Notes: a model not told the origin generated them from the letters alone. 64,000 nucleotides of DNA from Duganella qianjiadongensis (GCF_009857915.1 NZ_WWCM01000001.1:372001-436000); one strand, 5' to 3'; shown: positions 19,388 to 28,488, counted from the stretch's first letter. Program-made: numbers and translations.

Positions 19388-20689
19388 ATGAACGCCCCAC
19401 TCTCGCCCGTCCAGCAAATCATCGCCGCCCACCGTCGTGGAGAAGCAGCCGGCATCTACAGCGTGTGCTGCAGCCATCCTGCCGTGCTGCGCGCCGCCAT
19501 GCAGGTAGCACTGCATTACGACACCATCCTGCTGATCGAGGCCACCTCGAATCAGGTGGACCAGTTTGGCGGCTACACCGGCATGACGCCTGCCGTGTTC
19601 CGCGACTACGTGCAGCAACTGGCGGTCGCGCAGCAGTTCCCGCTGGAGCGGCTGGTGCTGGGCGGCGACCATCTGGGCCCGAACGCCTGGCAGACGCTGG
19701 ACGCCAACACGGCCATGAACCATGCCGAAACCCTGATCGCTGCCTATGCTGCAGCGGGTTTCCATAAAATCCACCTCGATTGCAGCATGCGCTGTGCCGA
19801 CGATCCGGAAATTCTCGGTGACGACATCATCGCAGCCCGCTCGGCGCGCCTGTGCGCCGTGGCCGAAGCTGCTGCCGCGCAGGCCGGCCTGGCGCCGCCC
19901 GTGTACGTGATCGGCACGGAAGTCCCGATTCCGGGCGGCGAAGCCAATCTGGCGCAGGCCGGTGCCGTTACCGCGCCCCAAGCCGCCGCGCGCACGCTGG
20001 ACGTACACCGGCAGGCTTTCTTCGCGCGCGAACTGCACAGCGCATGGCGCCGCGTGATCGCCATGGTGGTACAGCCCGGGGTCGATTTCGACCATAGCCG
20101 GATCCAGCACTATCAGGCCGATGCAGCCCGCTCGCTATCCGGATTCATCGCCGGCCAGCCCGGACTGGTATTCGAAGCCCACTCCACCGACTACCAGCGC
20201 GAGAGCGCCCTGCATCGCATGGTGCACGACCATTTCGCGATTCTGAAAGTGGGGCCAGCCGCCACCTTTGCCCTGCGCAGTGCGCTGCAGGCACTGTGCG
20301 CCATCGAAGCCGAACTGCTGCCCGCCACCCGCTGCTCGCAGCTGATGCAGATACTCGACGATGCCATGCTGGCCCAGCCCAAGCAATGGCTCAAGCACTA
20401 TCCGGGCACGGCCAGCGAACAGCGTCTGCTGCGCCGCTACGGCCTGAGCGACCGCTGCCGCTACTACTGGGGCGAGGCCAGCGTGCAGGCGGCCGTCAAC
20501 CAGCTGCAGCACAATCTGGATGGTCTGCAGATCCCGCTGATGCTGCTTGCCCAGTTCCTGCCGCAGCAGTACGAGGCGGTACGCGACGGCCAGCTGGCCG
20601 CAAGCTTCGACGCCCTGCTGGAACACAGCATAGGCCTGTCGCTTGCGCCGTATGCACGCGCCTGCAACCACAACCGCGCAATCTGTTAA
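19388..20689 (+). CDS. agaZ: AgaZ/GatZ/KbaZ family protein of tagatose-6-P metabolism
   Basis: A 433-residue protein of the D-tagatose-bisphosphate aldolase class II accessory family, from the ATG at 19388, 17 bp after the kinase stop. Hallmarks are GIYSVCCSHPAVLRAAM, LIEATSNQVDQFGGYTG, LVLGGDHLGPNAWQ, HLDCSMRCADD and VYVIGTEVPIPGG. GatZ/KbaZ were described as stabilising subunits of the GatY/KbaY aldolase; AgaZ was later suggested to be a tagatose-6-P kinase. No aldolase catalytic partner (AgaY/KbaY) lies in this cluster, so either it is elsewhere or the protein acts alone. Confidence 0.88.
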   Translation: MNAPLSPVQQIIAAHRRGEAAGIYSVCCSHPAVLRAAMQVALHYDTILLIEATSNQVDQFGGYTGMTPAVFRDYVQQLAVAQQFPLERLVLGGDHLGPNAWQTLDANTAMNHAETLIAAYAAAGFHKIHLDCSMRCADDPEILGDDIIAARSARLCAVAEAAAAQAGLAPPVYVIGTEVPIPGGEANLAQAGAVTAPQAAARTLDVHRQAFFARELHSAWRRVIAMVVQPGVDFDHSRIQHYQADAARSLSGFIAGQPGLVFEAHSTDYQRESALHRMVHDHFAILKVGPAATFALRSALQALCAIEAELLPATRCSQLMQILDDAMLAQPKQWLKHYPGTASEQRLLRRYGLSDRCRYYWGEASVQAAVNQLQHNLDGLQIPLMLLAQFLPQQYEAVRDGQLAASFDALLEHSIGLSLAPYARACNHNRAIC

Positions 20690-20722
20690 GCTCGACGTCT
20701 TTTCTGCACTAGCCATTACACC

Positions 20723-21490
20723 ATGCGACAAACCAGCCAACGCCGCGCCGCCATCCTGCAAGCCCTGACCGAACACGGCAACGTACAGGTCAATGAACTG
20801 GTGGAGCAGATGGGCGTCTCCGCGGTCACCATACGCAGCGATCTGAGCGCGCTCGAATCTCAGGGACTGGCACGGCGCAGCCATGGCGGCGCGCGCCTGA
20901 GCCGCACGCCGCCGCCGGAGCAGACCATACCGCAGAAGGATGCCCTCAATCACGAACAGAAAGAGCGCATCGGCGCCTGCGCCGCACGCATGGTGCAGCC
21001 GGGCGATAACATCATCATCGATTCGGGCACCACCACCATTTCGCTGGCGCGCCATCTGCACGACGCCGACAACGTAACGGTGCTGACCAATGGACTGAAC
21101 ATCGCCTGGGAACTGGCACAGGCACCCGGCGTGGACCTGATACTGACGGGCGGCCTGCTGCGCAAGCAGTCGCTGTCGGTACAGGGCAGCCAGGCCGAGG
21201 CCTGCCTGCAGGCCTACAGCTTCGACAAGCTGTTCCTCGGCGTGGACGGTTTCGATCTGCAGTTCGGCGTCACCACCCACCACGAGGCCGAAGCCAGCCT
21301 GAATCACAAAATGGTGGAACGGGCCAAGAAAATCATCGTCCTCACGGATGCCTCCAAATTTGGCCGGGTCAGCCTGCACCGCATCGTGCAGCTCGACCGG
21401 GTCGATACTGTTATCACCGACGCCAGCATCAGCGACGAATATCGCGAAGGTCTGCTGGCAGCCGGTATCGAACTTCTGATTGCGGATTAA
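20723..21490 (+). CDS. agaR: DeoR family repressor of the GalNAc genes
   Basis: A 255-residue DeoR-type regulator. The N-terminal helix-turn-helix reads QRRAAILQALTEHGNVQVNE with MGVSAVTIRSDLSALESQG; the C-terminal sugar-phosphate sensor domain includes IIIDSGTTTISLARHL, VLTNGLNIAWELA and LFLGVDGFDLQFGVTTH. It sits within the aga operon, so it is probably autoregulated with the operon from the CTTTCG array at 17142-17308. The inducer is presumably a phosphorylated intermediate such as GalN-6-P or tagatose-6-P (inference). Its stop lies 11 bp inside the deacetylase reading frame. Confidence 0.9.
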   Translation: MRQTSQRRAAILQALTEHGNVQVNELVEQMGVSAVTIRSDLSALESQGLARRSHGGARLSRTPPPEQTIPQKDALNHEQKERIGACAARMVQPGDNIIIDSGTTTISLARHLHDADNVTVLTNGLNIAWELAQAPGVDLILTGGLLRKQSLSVQGSQAEACLQAYSFDKLFLGVDGFDLQFGVTTHHEAEASLNHKMVERAKKIIVLTDASKFGRVSLHRIVQLDRVDTVITDASISDEYREGLLAAGIELLIAD

Positions 21491-22625
21491 GCACGTGATT
21501 CACGGTAAAGCCAACAGTAAAGTCAGCGGTAAAATTCTCACCCCTCAAGGCTGGCTGCAGGGCAGCCTGCATTTCGGCCAGCGCATCAGCGCTATCGAAG
21601 CCGACGCCAGCGCGGCCAGCTCCACTGGCGGCCTGACCATCCTGCCCGGCTTCATCGACCTGCACGTGCACGGCGCCGCCGGCGTCGATATCATGCAGGG
21701 CGGCGACGCCGGCATCACCGTGGCGCGCGCCCATGCCCGCCACGGCACCACGGCCATGCTGGGCACCACCATGACCGCCACCGACAACTCGATACGCCGC
21801 GCCCTGAATGGTCTGGCGCCAGCCATCGCCGCGCGTCCCGCCGGCGCAGCGCGCATGCTGGGCGTGCATCTGGAAGGCCCTTTCCTCAGCATCCAGCGGC
21901 TCGGCGCCCAGCCTGCTGACGCGGTAGTGGAAGGCAGCCTCGATCTGGTGCGCAGCTATCACGCCATTGCACCGATACGCGCCATGACGCTAGCCACCGA
22001 AGTCGCCCGGCATCTGCAATTGATACCGCAACTGACAGAGCTGGGCATCCGCGTCCAGCTCGGCCACAGCAACGGCAGCTACGACGACGGCGTCGCTGCG
22101 CTGGCCGCCGGTGCTGCCGGATTCACCCACCTGTTCAACGGCATGACGGCGCTGCAGCACCGCCAGCCCGGCATCGTCGGTGCGGCGCTGGCCCATGCCG
22201 AGTATGCCGAGATCATTCCCGATCTGCAGCACGTGCACGAAGGCGCCATCCGTGCCGCCCTGCGCGCCATTCCGCGCCTGTACGGCGTCACCGATGCCAC
22301 CGCCGCCACCGGCATGCCCGATGGCGAATACGGCCTCGGTAGCCAGCGCGTCTACAAGTGCATGGGCTGCGTGCGGCTGGCCACGGGCTCGCTGGCCGGT
22401 TCCGTGCTGACCATGGATCAGGCGCTGCGCAATTTCGTCGCGCTGGGGCTGGATCTGGCCGACGCCTCGAACCGCCTGTCGCTCTATCCTGCCGACTATC
22501 TGGGCGAGACCGAAAGGGGCCGCTTGCAGACGGGCGCATGGGCCGATCTGGTGGTGCTCGATGCCGACCTGCAGCCGGTGGCCGTGTATGTCGAAGGCGA
22601 AGCCATCGAACTGACCCCGGCCTGA
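21480..22625 (+). CDS. agaA: N-acetylgalactosamine-6-phosphate deacetylase (NagA/AgaA family)
   Basis: A 381-residue amidohydrolase. Metal-site motifs are visible: PGFIDLHVHGAAGVD, LGVHLEGPFLS (metal-binding Glu), VQLGHSNGSYDD and FTHLFNGMTALQHRQPG (histidines), with the catalytic Asp in YGVTDATAATGMPDG. It removes acetate from GalNAc-6-P to give GalN-6-P. Context with agaS and a GalNAc-type kinase favours the galacto substrate over NagA-type GlcNAc-6-P. The ATG at 21480 overlaps agaR by 11 bp; a GTG at 21495 is an alternative start. Shewanella uses a distinct AgaA-II variant; I cannot tell by eye which variant this is. Confidence 0.88.
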   Translation: MRIKHVIHGKANSKVSGKILTPQGWLQGSLHFGQRISAIEADASAASSTGGLTILPGFIDLHVHGAAGVDIMQGGDAGITVARAHARHGTTAMLGTTMTATDNSIRRALNGLAPAIAARPAGAARMLGVHLEGPFLSIQRLGAQPADAVVEGSLDLVRSYHAIAPIRAMTLATEVARHLQLIPQLTELGIRVQLGHSNGSYDDGVAALAAGAAGFTHLFNGMTALQHRQPGIVGAALAHAEYAEIIPDLQHVHEGAIRAALRAIPRLYGVTDATAATGMPDGEYGLGSQRVYKCMGCVRLATGSLAGSVLTMDQALRNFVALGLDLADASNRLSLYPADYLGETERGRLQTGAWADLVVLDADLQPVAVYVEGEAIELTPA

Positions 22626-22665
22626 TACACCCGCAACCATTTTTCCAACCCGAACCGGAGCACCG

Positions 22666-24486
22666 ATGCACCTCACCGAGCCTAGCGCAGCAACGCCCAC
22701 CGAGTTGAAATCCAGCGCCCGCGCCATGCGCTATCTGCTATTCATCGCCGGCATGGGCGGTCTGCTCTACGGCATCGATGTCGGCATCATCGCCGGCGCG
22801 CTACCGTATCTGGAAGCCACCGCCTCGGTGGCCTGGCACCTGAGCGCGCAGCAGCTAAGCTTTATCGTTGCGGCCGTGCTGCTCGGTTCCGTGCTGTCCT
22901 CGCTGTTCGCCGGTGCACTGGCCGATCTGATCGGACGGCGCTGGGCTATGGTGCTCGCTGGCGCGCTGTTCACCCTGAGCATACCGCTGATCGCGCTGGC
23001 CGATGGCTATCTGGCGCTGCTGCTGGGCCGTCTGCTGCAAGGCATCAGCGGTGGCCTGATCGGTGTGGTGGTGCCGCTGTATCTGGCCGAGTGCCTGCAC
23101 GCGCGCCAGCGTGGCCGTGGTGCGGCGCTGTTCCAGCTGCTGCTGACTATCGGTCTGGTCGCGGCGGCGCTGATCGGTCTGTATCAGGCGCAGAACGTGG
23201 AAGCGGTCAGCAACGCAGCACAGGCGCTGCAGCCCGCGGCACGGGCCGAAGCCCTGTTTGCCGCGCGCGACCATGCGTGGCGCAGCATATTCTGGGTCTG
23301 CCTGACGCCGGGCCTGATCTTCACGCTAGGCAGCCTGCTGCTGGCCGAATCGCCGCGCTGGCTGGCCCGCCGGGGCGATCTGGCGCAGGCGCATCAGGCG
23401 CTGCTGCGCACCCGCCCGGCCGCCGAAGCGCAGGCCGAACTGCGCGAGATCGAACAGGCGCTGGCACCGGAAACCACTGACGCCACGCATGCCAGCGAAG
23501 CGCTGCTGAGCCGCCGTTACGTGCTGCCTTTCCTGCTCGCCTGTCTGGTACTGGCACTCACGCAGGCTACCGGCATCAATTCCATCCTCGCCTACGTGGT
23601 CACCATCCTCAACCAGGCCGGCCTGCCCGGTGCCAGCGCCAATATGGCCGACGTGGGACTGAAAGTGCTGAATGCCGTCATGACGGTGGTTGCCGTGGCA
23701 CTGGTGGACCGCAAAGGCCGCAAATTCCTGCTGATGCTGGGTACCGGCGGCATCGTCGTGGCGCTGCTGTCGGCCGGACTGCTGTTCCGCAGCGCCGAAG
23801 GCAACCAGCGCGATGTCACCAGCGTGCTACAGGCACGGGCGCAGGGCGACAGTCTCGCCATCCAGCTCGATAGCGCCACGCTGCAGACACTGGACGGCGG
23901 GTTCACGCCGGCCGGCACGGTGCAGCAGCTCACGCTGGCCTATTCCTACGGGCCCTTCACCAACGTGCAAAGCCTGCGCAGCGACGATCCTGCCCTGCCG
24001 GTACTGCGTCTGAATCGCGCCGACACGGTGCAGGCCGATAGCGTGATAGGCGCTTTCTTCCGCCGCCTGCATCTGAATCCGTTTGCCGATCCCGCCGCAG
24101 GCGCCAGCGCGCCGCTGCACATCGAACAGGCCCACCTGTCGCCGCTGCCATCGACCAGCCATGGCTGGCAGGTAGCACTGGCGATGTGTCTGTTCGTGGC
24201 CAGTTTTGCCGTCGGCCCCGGCGTGTGCGTGTGGCTGGCGCTGTCCGAGCTGATGCCCAACCGCATACGCTCGAACGGCATGAGCATCGCCCTGCTGATC
24301 AACCAGTTTGTCTCCACTTCCATCGCCGCCGTGTTCCTGCCTACGGTAGGACAATATGGCTACGCCACGCTGTTCTTCTATGGCGCCGGCTGCGCGCTGC
24401 TGTACTTCCTCACGGCCGCCCTGCTGCTGCCTGAAACGCGCGGCAAGACGCTGGAAGAAATCGAAGCCCACTTCGCTGGCAAATAA
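22666..24486 (+). CDS. agaP: MFS sugar porter with a large periplasmic insert, probable GalNAc permease
   Basis: A 606-residue major facilitator of the sugar-porter family (usual length 450-500). Signatures are GGLLYGIDVGIIAGALPYL, DLIGRRW, GRLLQGISGG, AESPRWLARRG, QATGINSILAY, VDRKGRK and PETRGKTLEEIE at the end. An extra segment of about 125 residues (376-500) separates TM9 and TM10 and should face the periplasm; a smaller insert of about 30 residues lies between TM5 and TM6. It ends the aga operon, starting 40 bp after agaA with a GGAG ribosome site. GalNAc import by proton symport is inferred from context. A perfect 11-bp hairpin follows. Confidence 0.88.
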   Translation: MHLTEPSAATPTELKSSARAMRYLLFIAGMGGLLYGIDVGIIAGALPYLEATASVAWHLSAQQLSFIVAAVLLGSVLSSLFAGALADLIGRRWAMVLAGALFTLSIPLIALADGYLALLLGRLLQGISGGLIGVVVPLYLAECLHARQRGRGAALFQLLLTIGLVAAALIGLYQAQNVEAVSNAAQALQPAARAEALFAARDHAWRSIFWVCLTPGLIFTLGSLLLAESPRWLARRGDLAQAHQALLRTRPAAEAQAELREIEQALAPETTDATHASEALLSRRYVLPFLLACLVLALTQATGINSILAYVVTILNQAGLPGASANMADVGLKVLNAVMTVVAVALVDRKGRKFLLMLGTGGIVVALLSAGLLFRSAEGNQRDVTSVLQARAQGDSLAIQLDSATLQTLDGGFTPAGTVQQLTLAYSYGPFTNVQSLRSDDPALPVLRLNRADTVQADSVIGAFFRRLHLNPFADPAAGASAPLHIEQAHLSPLPSTSHGWQVALAMCLFVASFAVGPGVCVWLALSELMPNRIRSNGMSIALLINQFVSTSIAAVFLPTVGQYGYATLFFYGAGCALLYFLTAALLLPETRGKTLEEIEAHFAGK

Positions 24487-24507
24487 GCCAGACATCAGCC
24501 CGCACAG

Positions 24508-24534
24508 GCAGCCGCCGCAACACGCGGCGGCTGC
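24508..24534 (+). terminator. Hairpin closing the aga operon
   Basis: A perfect 11-bp stem, GCAGCCGCCGC (24508-24518) and GCGGCGGCTGC (24524-24534), with loop AACAC, 22 bp after the permease stop. There is no U-tract, so it may be a Rho-dependent or 3'-stabilising hairpin. It also lies beyond the stop of the convergent GST gene. Confidence 0.55.
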
Positions 24535-24566
24535 CCGCCTGCCAGCAAGTGCCGGCAACTGCGCGC

Positions 24567-25229
24567 TTACAGAAAACGTTCCGGAATATCGTCGTAGAAC
24601 GGGTACATGCGGAAGTAGGGTTTAGCCTCCTCCAGCACGCGCTGTACGGACGGACGCGCCATCAGACGGTCAAAATAGGTATTGAGTGCGTCGTACTCCT
24701 CGGGGAAAGGCAGTACCGTAGCCGCATAGAACAGTGCCGGCGCCGCCGCGCAGTCGGCCAGCGAGAAGCTCGCACCACACATCCATACGCGTGCGTCCAT
24801 GCGCTTCTCTATCATCTTGTAAGCCGTCTTGAGCTTGGTGCGGTCGCTGGTCAGGTCGCACTGGGTGTCGTTCAGGCGGGCCAGCACGATGGACTGCATG
24901 GGCTCCTGCACATAGTGATCGAAGAAGCGGTCCCACAGGCGTACGTCGAGCGCGACATCGGGATCGGGCGGTAGCATGGGCTGCGCGCCCGGATAATGCC
25001 GGTCCAGATATTCGATGATGATGCTGGTTTCCGGCACGTCGACGCCGCGCGCATGGTCGCGCAGCACGGGAAAGCGGCACAATGGCCAGATGGCTTCCAG
25101 CTCCGCACGGTCGGCCGGTTCACCCAGATTGATGATGCGGCGCTCGAAAGCGGTTTCATTTTCATACAGGGCAATCAGCACCTTGTGACAGAACGAAGCC
25201 AGCGGGTGGTAATACAGCGTCAGGGACAT
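24567..25229 (-). CDS. Glutathione S-transferase family protein
   Basis: A 220-residue protein from the ATG at 25229 (MSLTLYYHPLASFCHKVLIA); the upstream in-frame extension is not GST-like. The N-terminal thioredoxin fold includes the cis-Pro region CRFPVLRDHARGVDVPETS and the GSH-binding segment ETSIIIEYLDRHYPG. The C-terminal helical domain contains the N-capping motif SFSLADCAAAPALFY. The S-F-C-H near residue 14 suggests a Ser or Cys active-site class. The reaction is not predictable from sequence. It is convergent with the aga operon and divergent from the MipA gene. Confidence 0.9.
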   Translation of the reverse strand: MSLTLYYHPLASFCHKVLIALYENETAFERRIINLGEPADRAELEAIWPLCRFPVLRDHARGVDVPETSIIIEYLDRHYPGAQPMLPPDPDVALDVRLWDRFFDHYVQEPMQSIVLARLNDTQCDLTSDRTKLKTAYKMIEKRMDARVWMCGASFSLADCAAAPALFYAATVLPFPEEYDALNTYFDRLMARPSVQRVLEEAKPYFRMYPFYDDIPERFL

Positions 25230-25402
25230 GGAAAGCTCCGGTGGGGAGGCATCACCGCGTGATACCGAAATATGCGGCACATGATACTTCAGACTGAGCG
25301 CTGGTGGCGTCTGATAAAAACGGCAATACTGCGTTCGCTCCAGCGCCGGGCCATTACACAACGCGCCGGCGGGGCAACGCCACTCCCACCAACGAGGAAA
25401 TT

Positions 25403-26218
25403 ATGAAGCCAGTCGCCACCACCTTTGCCGCCCTGTGCGCTCTCAGCGCCCTGAATATCCCCTGCTACGCCGATCCCCTTGCGGCCAGCGATCCGGAACA
25501 GAACCCGGCAAGCAGCAGCGCCGACAGTATGCATCTTGGAGTGGGTCTGGCCTATGTGCCCGAATATGCCGGCGGCAAAAAAAGCCGCGTGGTGCCGCTG
25601 CCGATTTTCGAACGCACTTTCAGCAACGGCTTTTTCATCAGCAGCACACGGGGCCTCGGCTACCAGATGGCCAAAGACAATCTGCAACTGAGTGCCGCCC
25701 TCAGTTACGGTGGAGCCCGCGCCGACCATAAACGCAATATCTTCGAAGGCTCGGACGCGCTCAAAGGCATGGGCGACATCGATGGTGCCGCACAAGCCGT
25801 GTTCAATGCCAGCTACCGCTTCGATGCCATCAGCGTCAGCCTGGGCACGACCCAGAACCTGGGCCAGCGCAGCCACGGCAACACCTACACGCTGGGCAGC
25901 AGCCTGCAACTGATGAACACCGCCAGCGATCAGCTGGGCCTGGGCATATCGGCCGAATACGGCGACCATAAACATGTACAGACCTATTTCGGCGTCACGC
26001 CGCGCCAAAGTATGTACTCGGGCTATAACACTTTCCTGACCAAGGCCGGCTTTACCAGCGTGGGCGCGGCCGTCAACTGGAACCACGTGATCGACAAACA
26101 GTGGTCAGTACATACCGTGGCCGGCTTCAGGACCCTGACCGGCGACGCCGCCGACAGTCCGCTGAGCAAACGCCGCACTGCCCCTCTGCTGATGACAGGC
26201 CTGATCTACTCGTTCTAA
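25403..26218 (+). CDS. MipA/OmpV family outer-membrane protein
   Basis: A 271-residue protein starting at the ATG at 25403, 6 bases after GAGGA. A signal peptide runs to about residue 25 (NIPCYA). The MipA/OmpV barrel is recognised by LGVGLAYVPEYAGGKKSRVVPLP, FERTFSNGFFISSTRGLGYQ and the closing LLMTGLIYSF with a terminal Phe. E. coli MipA scaffolds the MltA murein hydrolase and PBP1B; most homologues are uncharacterised and some respond to antibiotics or osmolarity. It is monocistronic and I see no clue to a specific role here. Confidence 0.87.
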   Translation: MKPVATTFAALCALSALNIPCYADPLAASDPEQNPASSSADSMHLGVGLAYVPEYAGGKKSRVVPLPIFERTFSNGFFISSTRGLGYQMAKDNLQLSAALSYGGARADHKRNIFEGSDALKGMGDIDGAAQAVFNASYRFDAISVSLGTTQNLGQRSHGNTYTLGSSLQLMNTASDQLGLGISAEYGDHKHVQTYFGVTPRQSMYSGYNTFLTKAGFTSVGAAVNWNHVIDKQWSVHTVAGFRTLTGDAADSPLSKRRTAPLLMTGLIYSF

Positions 26219-26268
26219 AACCCATGCCATAATGTTATGATCGGGAGCCGTACACCCTGCTCCCGTTT

Positions 26269-27165
26269 ATGCTCGCTCTGATTACCGCCGCCCCGTATGC
26301 CCTGATCCTGATGAGCGCCGCAGGCGCCGTCTGGGGCCCTGCCATTTCCCTCTCGCCCCGCCTGCAGCTGCCGCGCTGGCTAATGCTGGCCGTGCTGGCA
26401 CTGGGCTGGGCGTCCCTGCTGGGCGCTCTGCAGGTCGGCGGCTGGCTGGCACTGGCAACACTGCTGCTGGCCGCATGGGCTTACCAGCATGCTGCCCGGC
26501 GCACCCCGCGTCTGCTCGGCGGCCTGTGCACGCTGCTGCTGGCACTGGCGCTGGCCATGCACAAGGTGCCGGGCTTCGTGAATCCCGTGCTGCTCAAGGG
26601 CGTGCTGGTATCAGCGGACGCCATACCGTTCACCCAGTACGCCAATCTGGATAAGTCCTGCGTGGGACTGGTGCTGCTGGCACTGGTCAGCCAGCGCATC
26701 ACCAGCATGGCGCAACTGCGGGCTGCCTTGCGCACTGCAGCGCCTATCGCTGCGCTGACCGTAGTGGCAGTCATGGCCGCTGCGCTGGCCAGCGGCTTGG
26801 TGCGGGTCGAGCCCAAACTGCCGGCCTATACGCTGCAGTTCGTGGTGGTCAATCTGTTCTTTACGGTGATAGCGGAAGAGACCTTCTTCCGTGGTCTGAT
26901 ACAGGGCCAGCTGGCGCGCTGGCTGGACCAGTGCTGGCCGCAGGCGCGCTGGTGCGGCCTGCTGGCGGTGCTGATCTCGGCCCTGCTGTTCGGCGCGGCC
27001 CATCTGGCCGGCGGTGCGACCTATGCCGCACTGGCAGCACTGGCCGGTCTGGGCTACGCCTATGCCTACCATGCCACGGGGCGCATCGAAGCGGCCATTG
27101 CCACCCATCTGTTGGTGAACACCGTGCACTTCATCGGTTTCACCTACCCCGCGCTGGCGGCTTAG
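26269..27165 (+). CDS. CPBP family intramembrane glutamic endopeptidase
   Basis: A 298-residue polytopic membrane protein (about eight helices). The CPBP/Abi (CAAX protease) motifs are intact: EETFFRGLIQGQ (motif 1, catalytic Glu pair and Arg), LFGAAHLAGG (motif 2 His) and HLLVNTVHF (motif 3). Rce1-like proteases cleave prenylated proteins in eukaryotes; bacterial substrates are mostly unknown, some being bacteriocin-related. No bacteriocin gene is near. Its stop codon overlaps that of the convergent phoR by 3 bp (TTAG). Confidence 0.88.
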   Translation: MLALITAAPYALILMSAAGAVWGPAISLSPRLQLPRWLMLAVLALGWASLLGALQVGGWLALATLLLAAWAYQHAARRTPRLLGGLCTLLLALALAMHKVPGFVNPVLLKGVLVSADAIPFTQYANLDKSCVGLVLLALVSQRITSMAQLRAALRTAAPIAALTVVAVMAAALASGLVRVEPKLPAYTLQFVVVNLFFTVIAEETFFRGLIQGQLARWLDQCWPQARWCGLLAVLISALLFGAAHLAGGATYAALAALAGLGYAYAYHATGRIEAAIATHLLVNTVHFIGFTYPALAA

Positions 27166-28475
27166 TGCAGTTGCAGTTCGATCTGCGGCAATACCAGCGC
27201 CGTTTTCGGCATGCAGACGATGAAGGTGCTGCCCTTGCCGGATTCGGACTTGATCTGCAGCGTGCTGCTATGGCGCAGCAGCACGTGCTTGACGATGGCC
27301 AGCCCCAGACCCGTACCCTGGGTCTCGCGCGAGCGGCTCTTGTCGACGCGGTAGAACCGCTCGGTCAGACGCGAGATATGCTCGGTGCTGATGCCGATGC
27401 CGGTATCTTCCACCATGAACTTGGCGCCTGCATCCGAGGCCTTCCAGACCAGATGGATCTTGCCGCCCGCTGGCGTGTAGCGCACCGCATTCGACGCCAG
27501 ATTGCCGAAGGCGCTATGCAGTTCTTCGTAGCTGCCCATAACGTCTGGCCCATCGATCACGATGCTAATCTCATGGCGTCCGGCCGACAGCGCTTCGGCA
27601 TCGCGCTGCACCTGCTCCACCAGCCGCTTCACATCCACCCGCTCGGCGCGCAGCGGATAATCCACTGATTCGAGGCGCGACAGCGTCAGCATGTCTTCGA
27701 TCAGGTGCTGCATGCGGTGACCCTGCTCCGTCATCAGCTTGAGGTGGGCACTGCGGGTGGCCGCATCGAGTCCTTCCGAAGCGGCGATTTCGAGGAAGCC
27801 CACGATCACCGTCAGCGGCGTGCGCAGTTCGTGCGAAGCGTTGGCGATAAAGTCGCGCCGCATTTCCTCGATGCGCTCGGCCTCCGTCACATCGTGCGTC
27901 ACCAGAATCTGGCGGCGGTTTTCGAACGGGATAATCTGCACGATCAGCTTGCGGTCGCGGAAGCTGATGGTCAGCGGCTGGTCATAGCGGCCAAGGATGA
28001 TGTAATCCATGAAATCGGGATTGCGCACCAGATTGGTCACCCGCATGCCCTTGTCGCGCTCATGGGTCAGGCCCAGATGTTTTTCCGCCGCAGGGTTGCA
28101 CCATTCGAGGAACAGTACATCGTCCATGATCACCACGCCGTCCGGCAGCAGATGCATGGCCTGACGGAAGCGCGCCAGCCACTCGGTCAGCTCGGCCTGA
28201 TTTTTCTCGTCCTCGCGCCGCATCTTGTAAAGACGCGAGAAGATGCTGGTCCACGCGCCCCAGCCATCGGGCAGCTTGGCGCTTTGCGGATCATCGAGCC
28301 AGCTACTGAGCTGGAACAGATAGGAGAGCTGCACGAACACCATCACGATCATGGCGGCCAGCGCCAGCACCAGCCCTTCCATCCAGCCGAACAGCCAGCC
28401 CAGCAAAGCACACACGCCCAGTATGATGGCGCTGCGCAGCGCCGCCGGCACCCAGAACAGCAACTTGGGATTCAT
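27162..28475 (-). CDS. phoR: Phosphate regulon sensor histidine kinase PhoR
   Basis: A 437-residue histidine kinase with two N-terminal membrane helices and no sizeable periplasmic domain, a PAS domain (about 100-195) and the kinase core. The phospho-acceptor His215 is in FIANASHELRTPL; the N box reads NLASNAVRYTP, G1 DTGIGIS and G2 GTGLGLAIVKH. PhoR senses phosphate through the Pst transporter and PhoU and phosphorylates PhoB. It starts 13 bp after phoB and is the last gene of the pst-pho unit. Confidence 0.97.
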   Translation of the reverse strand: MNPKLLFWVPAALRSAIILGVCALLGWLFGWMEGLVLALAAMIVMVFVQLSYLFQLSSWLDDPQSAKLPDGWGAWTSIFSRLYKMRREDEKNQAELTEWLARFRQAMHLLPDGVVIMDDVLFLEWCNPAAEKHLGLTHERDKGMRVTNLVRNPDFMDYIILGRYDQPLTISFRDRKLIVQIIPFENRRQILVTHDVTEAERIEEMRRDFIANASHELRTPLTVIVGFLEIAASEGLDAATRSAHLKLMTEQGHRMQHLIEDMLTLSRLESVDYPLRAERVDVKRLVEQVQRDAEALSAGRHEISIVIDGPDVMGSYEELHSAFGNLASNAVRYTPAGGKIHLVWKASDAGAKFMVEDTGIGISTEHISRLTERFYRVDKSRSRETQGTGLGLAIVKHVLLRHSSTLQIKSESGKGSTFIVCMPKTALVLPQIELQLH

Positions 28476-28488
28476 CCGTCTCTGCTTT

